NCBI GenBank assembly: GCA_003156495.1
Contig: PMHC01000308.1
Coordinates: 1-14,495 of the forward strand
DNA: 14,495 bases
Origin: Acidobacteriaceae bacterium
GTDB lineage: Bacteria; Acidobacteriota; Terriglobia; Terriglobales; Acidobacteriaceae
Direction: 5' to 3'
Of the stretch, positions 1 to 7,923 are shown piece after piece (the first letter of the stretch is position 1; every line of letters starts with the position of its first letter). Both the position numbers and the translations under genes were made by a program. The notes beneath the pieces were generated by a model. It was not told where the DNA came from, did no database searches, and saw nothing but the letters and a program-made list of their open reading frames with translations.

Positions 1-833
<833 letters not shown>

Positions 834-846
834 AAGCGAAAGCGAT

Positions 847-869
847 CCCGTCACCGATGCGGTGCCGGG
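847..869 (+). terminator. GC-rich hairpin after ffh, weak terminator candidate
   Basis: Just 13 bases after the ffh stop, CCCGTCACCG pairs with CGGTGCCGGG around an ATG loop, with one T/C mismatch. The stem is strong, but the following bases are AAACGAAAG and not a T-run. It may therefore protect the 3' end or mark a Rho-assisted end; it is not a clear intrinsic terminator. Confidence 0.35.
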
Positions 870-1078
870 AAACGAAAGAGAAATTGCCCGCGCTCCATAT
901 GACCTGCCCCAAATCTCCGCACAGATGTGAGATCAGTTAACCAGCCGCCTGAGCAGAGGTAAAGTGGAAAACGGTTTGATCGTTTTTCAAGCTGACACAG
1001 TCAGCGTCTTTTCCCACGGCTTGCTCGATAGATGAACTCGGCTGGCCTCGAAGCAATCGGAAGGATGTTTATCGAAAC

Positions 1079-1153
1079 TGGAGCGGGAGACGGGGATCGA
1101 ACCCGCAACCAACGGCTTGGGAAGCCGCTACTCTACCATTGAGCTACTCCCGC
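1079..1153 (-). tRNA. tRNA-Gly(CCC)
   Basis: On the minus strand the sequence folds as a full cloverleaf. The acceptor arm GCGGGAG pairs with CTCCCGC, the D arm is GCTCAATGGTAGAGT, and the anticodon stem GCGGC/GCCGT carries the loop TTCCCAA with anticodon CCC. The T arm is GCGGGTTCGATCCCCGT, the discriminator base is T, and CCA is encoded in the DNA (plus-strand TGG at 1079-1081). The mature part without CCA is 1082-1153 (72 nt). It resembles other bacterial glycine tRNAs closely. The CCC anticodon reads GGG codons. Confidence 0.96.
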
Positions 1154-1361
1154 TTTCCTGTCCAGATTATACCCTGTAAACTCCGCGCCGCTGCAAGCAC
1201 AAATCGACCAAGTTCTACGGCAATTTTGCAATAATGAAGGTTTTTCTTGCGCGTCAGGTTCCTTCAAAACCGGAAGAACGCTCCCATCATCGGCTCCGCC
1301 GCGTAGATGAAGTTATCTACCGAAAGAATGGCCCTTAGCGGGTTCGGAGCTTTATAGGTCA
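1154..1361. other. Intergenic region between GH43 gene and tRNA-Gly
   Basis: No gene is seen. Besides the tRNA-Gly promoter it holds a small inverted repeat, GTAGAT/ATCTAC at 1303-1320 with a 6-base loop, about 40 bases past the GH43 stop. That repeat could form a hairpin on the GH43 transcript but lacks a T-run. Confidence 0.4.
1166..1196 (-). promoter_or_regulatory. Promoter of tRNA-Gly
   Basis: On the minus strand a perfect -10 box TATAAT (1166-1171) ends 13 bases upstream of the tRNA 5' end, which fits a short leader. A -35 candidate TTGCAG (1191-1196) sits at 19-base spacing, longer than ideal, so the -10 call is firmer than the -35. Confidence 0.55.
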
Positions 1362-2975
1362 TTACCGCGATGCTGAAATATCAAATCGAGAAGCGATCAC
1401 TTCTCCACCGAGAGATTTCGTTGCGTAATCGAAGATCGCGAAACGATACCCCATGAAGAACGGCCATGCCTCATTGAGCACCAGCGGCTTGCCTATCTCA
1501 TGGAAGGCGCTTCCATCCGTGCTGTAGAAAAAATGCGCCTGCCGCCCCGCACCGGGATGAATATCGGCCGTGGCGCGTAACCAGATCTTGTTGCCCGCAA
1601 TGGCCGTACTCTCAATTTCATCTCCCTTATTTGCCGTCTTCCACCCTCTGCTCATGGTGAGGTTAGTCTTCATGACGACCTTATAAGAGTGGTCTTCTTT
1701 TATCACTCCGACCCATGCCGAAGAATCCCGCAGCAGCGCCAGACCAGTGCAATCACCGTCTTTCATTTGAGAAATGTCAAGTGCAACTGTCGCCGCCGAC
1801 GCAGGTCCCGGAATACGATGAGTGAGCGTATTGCGCGCCATGTAGAGATCGTCTGTTACGGTCGCTGTTTTCAGCCTCAGTCCGTTGCCTGCCGACCATT
1901 TTGAATTGTCTGGATTGTGATTCCACTCCCACTCCGGCCCTAATTGCGCCGTACGGAATCTGTCGGAAAATTCATGCTTTTGGGTCGGAACGAAGCTCTT
2001 CACCGGCAAAGGATAGGATTTTTCCCATGCACCGTCTTTTAATTCCACCTCGGGCCAGCCGTCGGCGCTCCAGTGGACCGGCGCCAGCACCGGCGCACGG
2101 CCGCCGGGATAGGCGTCGATAAATGCCATGTAATACCAATCGCCCTTCGCTGTTTGCACAATGCCGCCTTGGTGCGGATAGCCGGAACCGGCTACGGGGC
2201 TGATTGCATCCCGGACCAACACGCGTGATGTGTACGGCCCAAACGGACCAGACGTGGACTTCAGTACGTACTCGGCATTGGCTGGCTTAGTGGTGAGGAT
2301 GTAATAGTTACCCTTGATTTTATAAATGCGCGAGCCTTCCAGCGTGCCAATTTCTTTGGGCGAGGTAAAAACTGTCTCGGACCGGACTTCATGCGTCGCG
2401 TCAGGCGAGAGTTGCGCAACGTGCAGAGTTGTATTTCCGTAAGCGACATACATCGTATCGTCATCGTCAACGAGAAGGCCGGCGTCGTAATAGCACTTGT
2501 CCAGCACGGCGTGCCGCTCCCATGGACCTTCAGCGGCCTTGGCGGCATAGATGTAGGTCTTCTTGAAGTCGATGCAACCGCCCCAGTAGAAGGTCTGATT
2601 ACTCTTGCGATAGCCTAAAAATGAAGCCCACGTGCCGCGAACATAGGCGCTGCCGCCATCAAGATTGTAGGCGGAGCCGAAGTCCAGAACCGGTACAGAA
2701 TGACCGATGTATTTCCAGTGCGCCAAGTCCTTGGAACTCAAAATCGGCGCGCCGGGCGAGTAATGCATGTTTGATGCCGAATAGTAATAGGTATCGCCAA
2801 CGCGCATGACGTCAGCATCGGCTAAGTCCTCCCACAGAACGGGATTCTGGTACGTAGCTTCCTTGTTTGTTGTCGATTGGGCACGCACATCGCATACACC
2901 GCCGCACAGCATCGCCAAAACATTAGCCCCAAGGAGCACACGACAGAATGAAAGCTGCAGGATTTGCTTTAACAT
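1362..2975 (-). CDS. Secreted glycoside hydrolase family 43 (xylosidase/arabinofuranosidase type)
   Basis: A 537-residue exported glycosidase, predicted to remove xylose or arabinose units from plant polysaccharide or oligosaccharides. Residues 1-33 look like a signal peptide: Lys near the N-terminus, a hydrophobic core, and a VRA-QS cleavage site. The five-bladed propeller spans ~42-325. Family landmarks are the catalytic base in LADADVMRV (D53), the pKa-tuning Asp in YYDAGLLVDDDD (D164) and the general acid in LEGSRIYKI (E213). Residues ~335-537 look like the concanavalin A-like C-terminal domain of GH43 beta-xylosidases (FSDRFRTAQLGPEWEWNHNP). The ATG start is preceded by AAGAAGG five bases upstream on the minus strand. 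No sugar transporter or other hemicellulase is next to it. GH43 mixes xylosidases, arabinofuranosidases and galactosidases, so the exact substrate cannot be read from sequence. Confidence 0.93.
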   Translation of the reverse strand: MLKQILQLSFCRVLLGANVLAMLCGGVCDVRAQSTTNKEATYQNPVLWEDLADADVMRVGDTYYYSASNMHYSPGAPILSSKDLAHWKYIGHSVPVLDFGSAYNLDGGSAYVRGTWASFLGYRKSNQTFYWGGCIDFKKTYIYAAKAAEGPWERHAVLDKCYYDAGLLVDDDDTMYVAYGNTTLHVAQLSPDATHEVRSETVFTSPKEIGTLEGSRIYKIKGNYYILTTKPANAEYVLKSTSGPFGPYTSRVLVRDAISPVAGSGYPHQGGIVQTAKGDWYYMAFIDAYPGGRAPVLAPVHWSADGWPEVELKDGAWEKSYPLPVKSFVPTQKHEFSDRFRTAQLGPEWEWNHNPDNSKWSAGNGLRLKTATVTDDLYMARNTLTHRIPGPASAATVALDISQMKDGDCTGLALLRDSSAWVGVIKEDHSYKVVMKTNLTMSRGWKTANKGDEIESTAIAGNKIWLRATADIHPGAGRQAHFFYSTDGSAFHEIGKPLVLNEAWPFFMGYRFAIFDYATKSLGGEVIASRFDISASR

Positions 2976-2995
2976 GATTACCTTCTTGTCTATTC

Positions 2996-3024
2996 AGTGT
3001 ATTCGTTGGTTTCGCACGGCTCAA
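2996..3024 (-). promoter_or_regulatory. Candidate promoter of the GH43 gene
   Basis: On the minus strand TTGAGC (3019-3024) and TACACT (2996-3001) are separated by 17 bases. The inferred transcript start is near 2989, giving a very short leader that still includes the AAGAAGG ribosome site at 2981-2987. This rests on pattern match only. Confidence 0.35.
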
Positions 3025-3080
3025 TTAAAAATTTCTGCCGCTTATGTGGAGATGGTCGCACCGTCTTTAGCATGAATTGA

Positions 3081-3320
3081 CAATCATCTCTCCAGATTGC
3101 GTGTACCTCATATAGCCCGACGGTCCATCGAGCCGTCAAGCTATATGACACAAACGAAGTACGCCATCCTAGCCATCAGGATGCTGTTCCTGCCGGTCAG
3201 AAGATCATGGGTATTCGTGTTTATCAAGCTGTCATTGGCGACGGAGTGCGAACCTACGCCGAATTCTGCGACTGGGATACCCAAAATCCAAGTAGCGGAA
3301 TCATTACCTGGGCACCGTAG
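3081..3320 (+). pseudogene. Possible gene relic or unlisted short reading frame
   Basis: A 79-codon frame is open from just after a TGA (3078-3080) to TAG (3318-3320). It has no start codon near its beginning; the only ATG is at 3207, giving 37 residues. The translation from about 3147 has normal protein-like composition: DTNEVRHPSHQDAVPAGQ, then RVYQAVIGDGVRTYAEFC, then a DWDTQNPSSGIITWAP ending. I do not recognise the family. It may be the 3' end of a lost gene or chance; an overlapping 79-residue frame in another phase (3097-3336) starts with ATG but looks less natural. Confidence 0.25.
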
Positions 3321-3332
3321 AAAAGCCATAAT
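3304..3332 (+). promoter_or_regulatory. Candidate promoter of the small basic protein gene
   Basis: TTACCT (3304-3309) and CATAAT (3327-3332) are 17 bases apart, in the AT-rich stretch ~70 bases before the likely ATG at 3400. The match to consensus is modest. Confidence 0.3.
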
Positions 3333-3399
3333 ATAGAGCGCATGGTATATGCTGAGAAAGTATTTACGCTCATCGCGAATTGAGGAGTTGAAAAAACCT

Positions 3400-3678
3400 A
3401 TGGCGAAGAAACATACCGGTCCCAAGGCCAAAGGCAACTTGGTAAACGAACTCGATGCGGCAATTGCACTACTGACTCGTGTCCGTACGTTAGCAGTTGC
3501 TGGAACAACAGCAGATGCAACAAACAGCAAGGCAGCCAAAACGGCCGCATCCCAAAAGCCTGCGAAGCGGGTTCTGAGCACAAGCGCGCGCGAAGCGATT
3601 GCCGCAGCACAGAAAAAACGTTGGGCAAAAATCCGTCGCCAAAAGAAACAGGCAGAACGCGCAGCGCTGGCAAAGTAA
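3400..3678 (+). CDS. Small highly basic protein, possible DNA-binding
   Basis: A 92-residue Lys/Arg/Ala-rich protein of unknown role. I chose the ATG at 3400, whose product begins MAKKHTGPKAKG and which has GAGGAG 12 bases upstream; a longer form from 3349 would add 17 residues without a clear ribosome site. The middle (~35-57) is a low-complexity Ala/Thr/Ser/Lys linker. Before it lies a short helix (NELDAAIALLTRVRTL), and after it a very basic helix, TSAREAIAAAQKKRWAKIRR. The pattern R..IAAAQ..RWA recurs in small bacterial proteins and recalls the NUMOD3-type DNA-contact helix. That comparison is from memory, so a nucleoid or nucleic-acid binding role is inference. It is monocistronic and followed by a long hairpin at 3717-3770. 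Confidence 0.7.
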   Translation: MAKKHTGPKAKGNLVNELDAAIALLTRVRTLAVAGTTADATNSKAAKTAASQKPAKRVLSTSAREAIAAAQKKRWAKIRRQKKQAERAALAK

Positions 3679-3716
3679 GCGAAGCGCTCATACACGAAGC
3701 AGTTTCCAAACAGTGC

Positions 3717-3770
3717 GAATCCCGTAGGTCCATCGATGTGGAGAATGACATCAATGGACCTGCGGGATTC
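3717..3770 (+). terminator. Long near-perfect hairpin after the small basic protein gene
   Basis: The arms 3717-3739 and 3748-3770 (about 23 bp each) pair with two G-U-compatible differences around the 8-base loop GGAGAATG. The right arm runs into TTCTTCTTCC. The hairpin begins 39 bases after the stop of the 92-residue gene. It could be an intrinsic terminator with an imperfect T-tract, but the stem is longer than usual, so a palindromic repeat element is an alternative. Confidence 0.55.
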
Positions 3771-4062
3771 TTCTTCCATGTCCCGCAGAGGTACGCCTCC
3801 GGAATTGCGCATAGCTGACGGCGACAGGCGGTGTAGCGCATCTTTGGCCCCGTTGGCATGTATCGTGGCCAGCGTGCCACGGTGCTCGACGTTCATTGCA
3901 TCGCAACAATTGGCCGCATATAACAGGCACAACCATATAGTCATAGTCGGTCAAAAAAAATCCCGCCCAAAATTCAAATGAACAAGCAAGCGTTACTGCG
4001 CATCATCAAGATTGAGTACCTCGTTCCTTGCCGAGTTGGTATGTTGGCGGTTTGGAATGCGA
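3771..4062. other. Intergenic region without recognisable gene
   Basis: Both strands carry frames here, but none looks like a protein. Small features are an inverted repeat CGTGGC/GCCACG at 3864-3881 and an A8 run near 3953-3960. On the minus strand that run is a T-tract about 100 bases past the stop of the gene ending at 4063, but without a clear hairpin before it. Confidence 0.4.
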
Positions 4063-4785
4063 TTACTCAACATGGATCGTGGTGGCGCGGTCGTTGGCGA
4101 AGGTGACGGTCCAGTGTTTGCCGGCCTGGTCATAGGCGATGGTGCGATTGCCTTTGGCGGGGTCGTCGGTATGCATTTTTTGGCCAATGGCCATGCTGGT
4201 TTGGAGCTCGTTCATGCCGGGCTTGACCTGGTGGGCATCGACGGCGCCCCAGGTTTCTTTCGACCAGTTGTCGTAGATCTTGTGAGGATCGTCGTAATAG
4301 AAGAGCATGTCGGAGAAGTAGGCTTCCTGATGGCCGTCGATAACGCCAATAGCCGTGGCGTAAAGCTCCGCGGAGCCGGGCAGAGCGAAGAGGGCGAAGA
4401 CCTGATGGCTACCGTGCGAGATGCCGTCGTCAACCAGCGCGGGCGGCGAGGCCTTGAGGATTTTTTTGATGTCGAGGCGCTGGGCCGAGGGAATGAGGCC
4501 GGTCTGTTTAGCAAAAATGATGCGGCCGCCGGCATAAGGGTAGTAAGGCATGGTGTAGCCGTTCTTCATCCAGACGCTCGTGTTCTGGAGCTTGAGGACG
4601 TCTTCGTAGGCGGTGGGGAACATAAGGCGAACGATGGCGACATCGTCGAGGGAATGGCTTGGCGCCGAATCGGTTGGGCGCGCGGGGCCGGGGCCGCGGC
4701 GATGCATGAAGACGGCGAAGAGATAAAGACCGGCGATGGCGAGCGCAGCGAGCGAGACGATAAGAGCTTTTTTCGATGTCGGCAT
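4063..4785 (-). CDS. Membrane-anchored protein of unknown function
   Basis: About 240 residues, family not recognised. The N-terminus carries Lys residues then one hydrophobic segment (ALIVSLAALAIAGLYLFAVF), followed by HRR and a Pro-rich stretch. This suggests a single-pass protein with most of its mass outside the cytoplasm. The remainder is a soluble domain rich in aromatic residues (MPYYPYAGGRIIFAKQTG, FYYDDPHKIYDNWSKETWG). It ends in a short beta-like tail, KHWTVTFANDRATTIHVE. The start is uncertain: ATG at 4785 gives MPTSKK, and a GTG at 4797 would add four residues; neither has a good ribosome site. It stands alone, divergent from the ABC ATPase gene. Confidence 0.75.
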   Translation of the reverse strand: MPTSKKALIVSLAALAIAGLYLFAVFMHRRGPGPARPTDSAPSHSLDDVAIVRLMFPTAYEDVLKLQNTSVWMKNGYTMPYYPYAGGRIIFAKQTGLIPSAQRLDIKKILKASPPALVDDGISHGSHQVFALFALPGSAELYATAIGVIDGHQEAYFSDMLFYYDDPHKIYDNWSKETWGAVDAHQVKPGMNELQTSMAIGQKMHTDDPAKGNRTIAYDQAGKHWTVTFANDRATTIHVE

Positions 4786-4932
4786 AGCGATTTTCACGAT
4801 AACATGACGGGCGGAGTGGGGCGGCGCAATTTACGGTCCTCGCGTTGAACGGATAAGCCTTCCCCCATGGAATAGAGCCCCTGCTTCTGCTCACTGTTCC
4901 TTGTCCACTGTCCGCTGCTTTACCATCGATTT

Positions 4933-5736
4933 ATGCCTCTGGTCGAACTTGTCTCGGTTTCCAAAACCTACCCCCGTCGCGTCGGACTGCGCACAGTCGA
5001 GCAGGTCGTTGTCGACAAAGTTTCACTCGCGATCGAAGCCGGCGAAACCCTCGGCCTGGTCGGTGAATCGGGCTCGGGAAAAACTACCGTGGCCCGCATG
5101 ATTCTCGGCCTCACGAAGCCTTCGTCGGGAACCGTTCGCGTCGATGGCCTCGACTTGGCCCGCGCCTCGCGCGCCCAGATGCACGACCTGCGCCGCCAGA
5201 TGCAGCCGGTCTTCCAAGACCCTTACGCCGCGCTCAATCCACGCATGAAGGTCTTCGAAATCATCACCGAACCGCTGGCGATTCACCGCCGCAGCGTAGA
5301 AATCCCCGTCGGCCGCGCGGCTTTGCGCGCCAAGGCCGTTGAGCTGCTCGGCGAGGTCGGCCTCGACGAATCGGCCCTCGGCCGCTATCCGCACGAGTTT
5401 TCCGGCGGCCAGCGCCAGCGCATCAACATCGCTCGCGCTCTGGCCCTGCGGCCGCGTCTGCTCATTCTCGACGAGCCGGTTTCGGCCCTCGACGTCAGCG
5501 TCGGCGCGCAAATCGTCAACCTGCTCCGCGCCTTGCAGCGCGAGCATGGTTTCACCTATCTCTTCATTTCGCATTCGATGCCGCTGGTGCGCTATCTGTC
5601 GACGCGCATCGCCGTGATGGAGCGGGGAAAGCTGGTCGAGAGCGGCGAGGCCGAGGCAATCTGCGCGCATCCGCGCGAGCTCTACACCCGGCAGTTGATC
5701 GCGGCCACGCCAGAGCTTGGCTCCTGCGCTGCCTGA
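4933..5736 (+). CDS. ABC transporter ATP-binding protein, oligopeptide/dipeptide (OppF/DppF) type
   Basis: A 267-residue nucleotide-binding subunit that would power peptide or nickel import through an inner-membrane permease. All motifs are present: Walker A GESGSGKTT (44-52), Q-loop VFQDPY (Q95), signature FSGGQRQR (157-162 region), Walker B LLILDEP (E181) and switch His in ISHSM (H214). The AALNPRM region and the C-terminal AHPRELYTRQLIAATP are typical of the Opp/Dpp subgroup. Many homologues have SHDL where this has SHSM; the His itself is kept. No permease, partner ATPase or binding protein is in view upstream, and lpxC follows after 149 bases, so it is an orphan subunit here. The ATG lacks a Shine-Dalgarno; TACCAT lies six bases upstream. 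Confidence 0.92.
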   Translation: MPLVELVSVSKTYPRRVGLRTVEQVVVDKVSLAIEAGETLGLVGESGSGKTTVARMILGLTKPSSGTVRVDGLDLARASRAQMHDLRRQMQPVFQDPYAALNPRMKVFEIITEPLAIHRRSVEIPVGRAALRAKAVELLGEVGLDESALGRYPHEFSGGQRQRINIARALALRPRLLILDEPVSALDVSVGAQIVNLLRALQREHGFTYLFISHSMPLVRYLSTRIAVMERGKLVESGEAEAICAHPRELYTRQLIAATPELGSCAA

Positions 5737-5874
5737 TCGAATTTATTTCGGTTATGCTTGTGATTGAACCGTCGCGGCGGTGCGCGAAAAGCTCAAAGTG
5801 TGGTAAAAATGCCACATGGCATGATTCTCTGCCTCCGTCTAGTCTATATGTCGGATAGATCTTCCTCCCCGGAT

Positions 5875-5878
5875 GGAG
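5875..5878 (+). promoter_or_regulatory. Ribosome binding site of lpxC
   Basis: GGAG seven bases before TTG at 5886. This decides the use of TTG as start, because there is no in-frame ATG near the expected N-terminus. Confidence 0.65.
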
Positions 5879-5885
5879 AATCCGC

Positions 5886-6821
5886 TTGACTCAGCTTTCG
5901 CGTCCAGAACAGACTCTTGCCGCCCCCGTCGAATTTACCGGCGTGGGCTTGCACTCGGGTGCGCCAGTCAATCTCCGGCTGCTGCCGGCCGCCGCCGGCT
6001 CGGGCATCGTCTTCCGGCGTACCGATCTGGAAGACTTTGAGATTCCCGCCACCGGACGCAATGTCGCCAGGGTCAGCTACGCCACCAGCTTAATGCGCCA
6101 AGGCGTGCTGATTTCCACTACCGAACACATACTTTCATCGCTAATCGGCATGGGCATCGACAACGTGATCGTCGAAATCGACAACCTCGAGCTGCCGATT
6201 CTCGACGGCAGCGCGTTAGCTTACGTTGAGGCTTTTCAGCGCGTCGGTCTTCGCGCGCAGCGCCGCCGCCGCGAGGTGTTGCGCGTGCTGCATCCGGTCG
6301 AGGTTCGCGACGGCGAAAAATTCATCGGCGTCTATCCCGGCCAGGGCTACCGCGTTTCATATTCGATCGCCTTTCCCGCGCCCATCGGCCAGCAGAAAAC
6401 CTGCATCGATCTGGCGGCGGAAACCTACGGCGCCGAGATCGCTCCGGCGCGCACCTTTGGCTACAAGGCCGACGAGAGCAGCCTGCGCGATATGGGCCTG
6501 ATCCGCGGCGCCAGCGCTGAAAACACCATTGTGCTTACCGCGGATGGCCCGGAAAACGGTCCGCTGCGTTTTCCCGACGAGTACGTGCGCCACAAAATCC
6601 TCGATCTGATCGGCGATTTGGCGTTGGCTGGACGCCGCATCGAAGGCCACGTTGTGGCCGCCCGCGCCGGTCACGCCATGCACACCGCGTTGGTCGCCCG
6701 CCTGCTCAAAGACCGCTCGGCCTGGGAACTGGCGCACGTGCCAGCCGACTCACAAGAGGACGAGTTGACGTCTACGGAGCTTGAAGTGAGCGCCGTTCAT
6801 GCCGCGCTGGCCGGCGCGTAA
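5886..6821 (+). CDS. lpxC: UDP-3-O-acyl-N-acetylglucosamine deacetylase
   Basis: A 311-residue zinc enzyme for the committed step of lipid A synthesis; it removes the acetyl group from UDP-3-O-acyl-GlcNAc in the cytoplasm. It has the two-domain LpxC layout: TGVGLHSG near residues 18-25, STTEHILSSLIGMGIDN with zinc ligand H81 and catalytic E80, PILDGSA (104-110) and ARTFGY (188-193). VRHKILDLIGDLALAG follows with zinc ligands H236 and D240, then AGHAMHTAL with catalytic H263. All ligands match the positions known for the Aquifex enzyme within two residues. The start is TTG at 5886 with GGAG upstream. It is followed by an intrinsic terminator and the convergent hydrolase gene. It is an orthodox stand-alone enzyme without FabZ fusion. 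Confidence 0.98.
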   Translation: MTQLSRPEQTLAAPVEFTGVGLHSGAPVNLRLLPAAAGSGIVFRRTDLEDFEIPATGRNVARVSYATSLMRQGVLISTTEHILSSLIGMGIDNVIVEIDNLELPILDGSALAYVEAFQRVGLRAQRRRREVLRVLHPVEVRDGEKFIGVYPGQGYRVSYSIAFPAPIGQQKTCIDLAAETYGAEIAPARTFGYKADESSLRDMGLIRGASAENTIVLTADGPENGPLRFPDEYVRHKILDLIGDLALAGRRIEGHVVAARAGHAMHTALVARLLKDRSAWELAHVPADSQEDELTSTELEVSAVHAALAGA

Positions 6822-6825
6822 AGCG

Positions 6826-6859
6826 CGACGGTCGCCCTCCGGCGCGTCGGTAATTTTTT
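6826..6859 (+). terminator. Intrinsic terminator of lpxC
   Basis: Five bases after the TAA, CGACG-GT-CGCC pairs with GGCG-CGTCG around CTCC, with a GT bulge, then GTAATTTTTT. The stem plus T6 tract make a good intrinsic terminator. Confidence 0.65.
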
Positions 6860-6875
6860 CCTCTTATGTAGAGCG

Positions 6876-6899
6876 GGCGTGGGTTTTAAAACCCGCGCC
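6876..6899. repeat. 24-bp palindrome between convergent genes
   Basis: GGCGTGGGTTTT (6876-6887) faces AAAACCCGCGCC (6888-6899) with a single G/T difference and no spacer. It lies between the lpxC terminator and the stop of the hydrolase gene (6908). It may act as a terminator hairpin for the minus-strand hydrolase transcript or be one copy of a dispersed palindromic repeat. Confidence 0.5.
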
Positions 6900-6907
6900 A
6901 CGCGATC

Positions 6908-7732
6908 TTACTCGGCCAGAAAAGCGGCGATCAGCCGCGCCGCCGTTTCGGGCACTTCACGCAACGCCATGTGGCCGTGGCCGGCGATGGTTTCCATCCG
7001 CGCTTGCGGCATAACCCGCGCCAGAATTTGCACGGAATTCCGCATGGGATGCTGGGGGCTTTGATCGCCTTCGATCAGCAGCGTCGGGTAATCGATCGCA
7101 CTGTAAGCCTCTGGCTTCAACTGCAGATCATCCATGGCTTGCAGTTCGCGGGTCCAACTACGCGCCAAACTGCGCAACTTGGGCCAAGCGCGGGAAACGC
7201 GGATGGTTTGAATAGCCTCCGGATCGATGCGGATAAATTCGCGCAGACCGATCTCCATGGCCCCATCCGGATCGTTGGCCGCGATGGCGCGCGCGTAGTC
7301 GGCCAGCGGAGCGCCAGCCACCAGCCCGCCGAAGGTCAGCGTCGGTTCGTACAAAATCAGCTTGGGCAGCCGGTTGCGCAGCGCCACCCCCAGCGAGCAG
7401 ACCGCGCCGAAAGAATGGCCGGCCAGCACCGCGCCGGGACCGGCGGCGGCCAGCACCGCTTCAATGTCTTCGTATTCGCGCTCGATCGAGTAGGAGGAAT
7501 TGCCCACGCCGCTTTTGCCACGTCCACGGCGATCAATGGCGAAGCAGGTGTAGCGATTCGCCAGCAGCTTGGCTACGCGCATCCAGTCGGTATGCGTGGC
7601 CACGCTGCCGTGCACCATGACGATCGCCGGCCCATGACCCAGCCGGCGAAAGCAAATTCGCGTTCCATCGGCCGAACGCACCGACTCCTCGGCGGCCGGT
7701 ACCGAGGGATGTTCTGTCTGTGTCGTAACCAC
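6908..7732 (-). CDS. Alpha/beta hydrolase
   Basis: A 274-residue alpha/beta-fold hydrolase, presumably cytoplasmic as no signal peptide is seen. The oxyanion strand is IVMVHGS (37-43), and the nucleophile elbow is AGHSFGA with S107. The acid is probably D223 in LLIEGDQSPQHP, and the catalytic His is H254 in GHGHMALREVP. RRGRGKSG (68-75) after the third strand is typical of the fold. A cap region fills ~135-215. The start is GTG at 7732, with only a weak AGAAG upstream. Substrate cannot be told from sequence; esterases, C-C hydrolases and haloperoxidase-like proteins share these motifs. It has no same-strand gene close enough to suggest an operon. Confidence 0.93.
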   Translation of the reverse strand: MVTTQTEHPSVPAAEESVRSADGTRICFRRLGHGPAIVMVHGSVATHTDWMRVAKLLANRYTCFAIDRRGRGKSGVGNSSYSIEREYEDIEAVLAAAGPGAVLAGHSFGAVCSLGVALRNRLPKLILYEPTLTFGGLVAGAPLADYARAIAANDPDGAMEIGLREFIRIDPEAIQTIRVSRAWPKLRSLARSWTRELQAMDDLQLKPEAYSAIDYPTLLIEGDQSPQHPMRNSVQILARVMPQARMETIAGHGHMALREVPETAARLIAAFLAE

Positions 7733-7923
7733 TTTCTTCTATCGTAGCCCGTCACGGCGGTCGGTTTTTCCTCGATCCCAAAATGGGGAACAGCCGAGCT
7801 CTCGCGGACGAGTATTCGGAGCGGCTCACATCATCCAGATCAGGTGATACTTTGCGTCCCAGACCGCATGACCACTTGTCTGATACTCGTCCTCGCCTGC
7901 TGGCCAAGGCAATACCACGTGTT

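Noticed and set aside
3141..3944. 267-codon minus-strand frame
   Set aside because: It runs antisense through the small basic gene and its hairpin, has strings of Ala/Phe/Cys typical of a shadow frame, and has no ribosome site.
4012..4848. 278-codon plus-strand frame
   Set aside because: It is antisense to the membrane-anchored protein; its Gly/Val/Asp-rich translation is the usual shadow of a GC-rich gene.
6971..7747. 258-codon plus-strand frame
   Set aside because: It is antisense to the alpha/beta hydrolase, which has a full catalytic triad.
7806..7892. 10-bp inverted repeat GGACGAGTAT / ATACTCGTCC spaced by 67 bases
   Set aside because: Too short and far apart to support an element or hairpin; no second copy.
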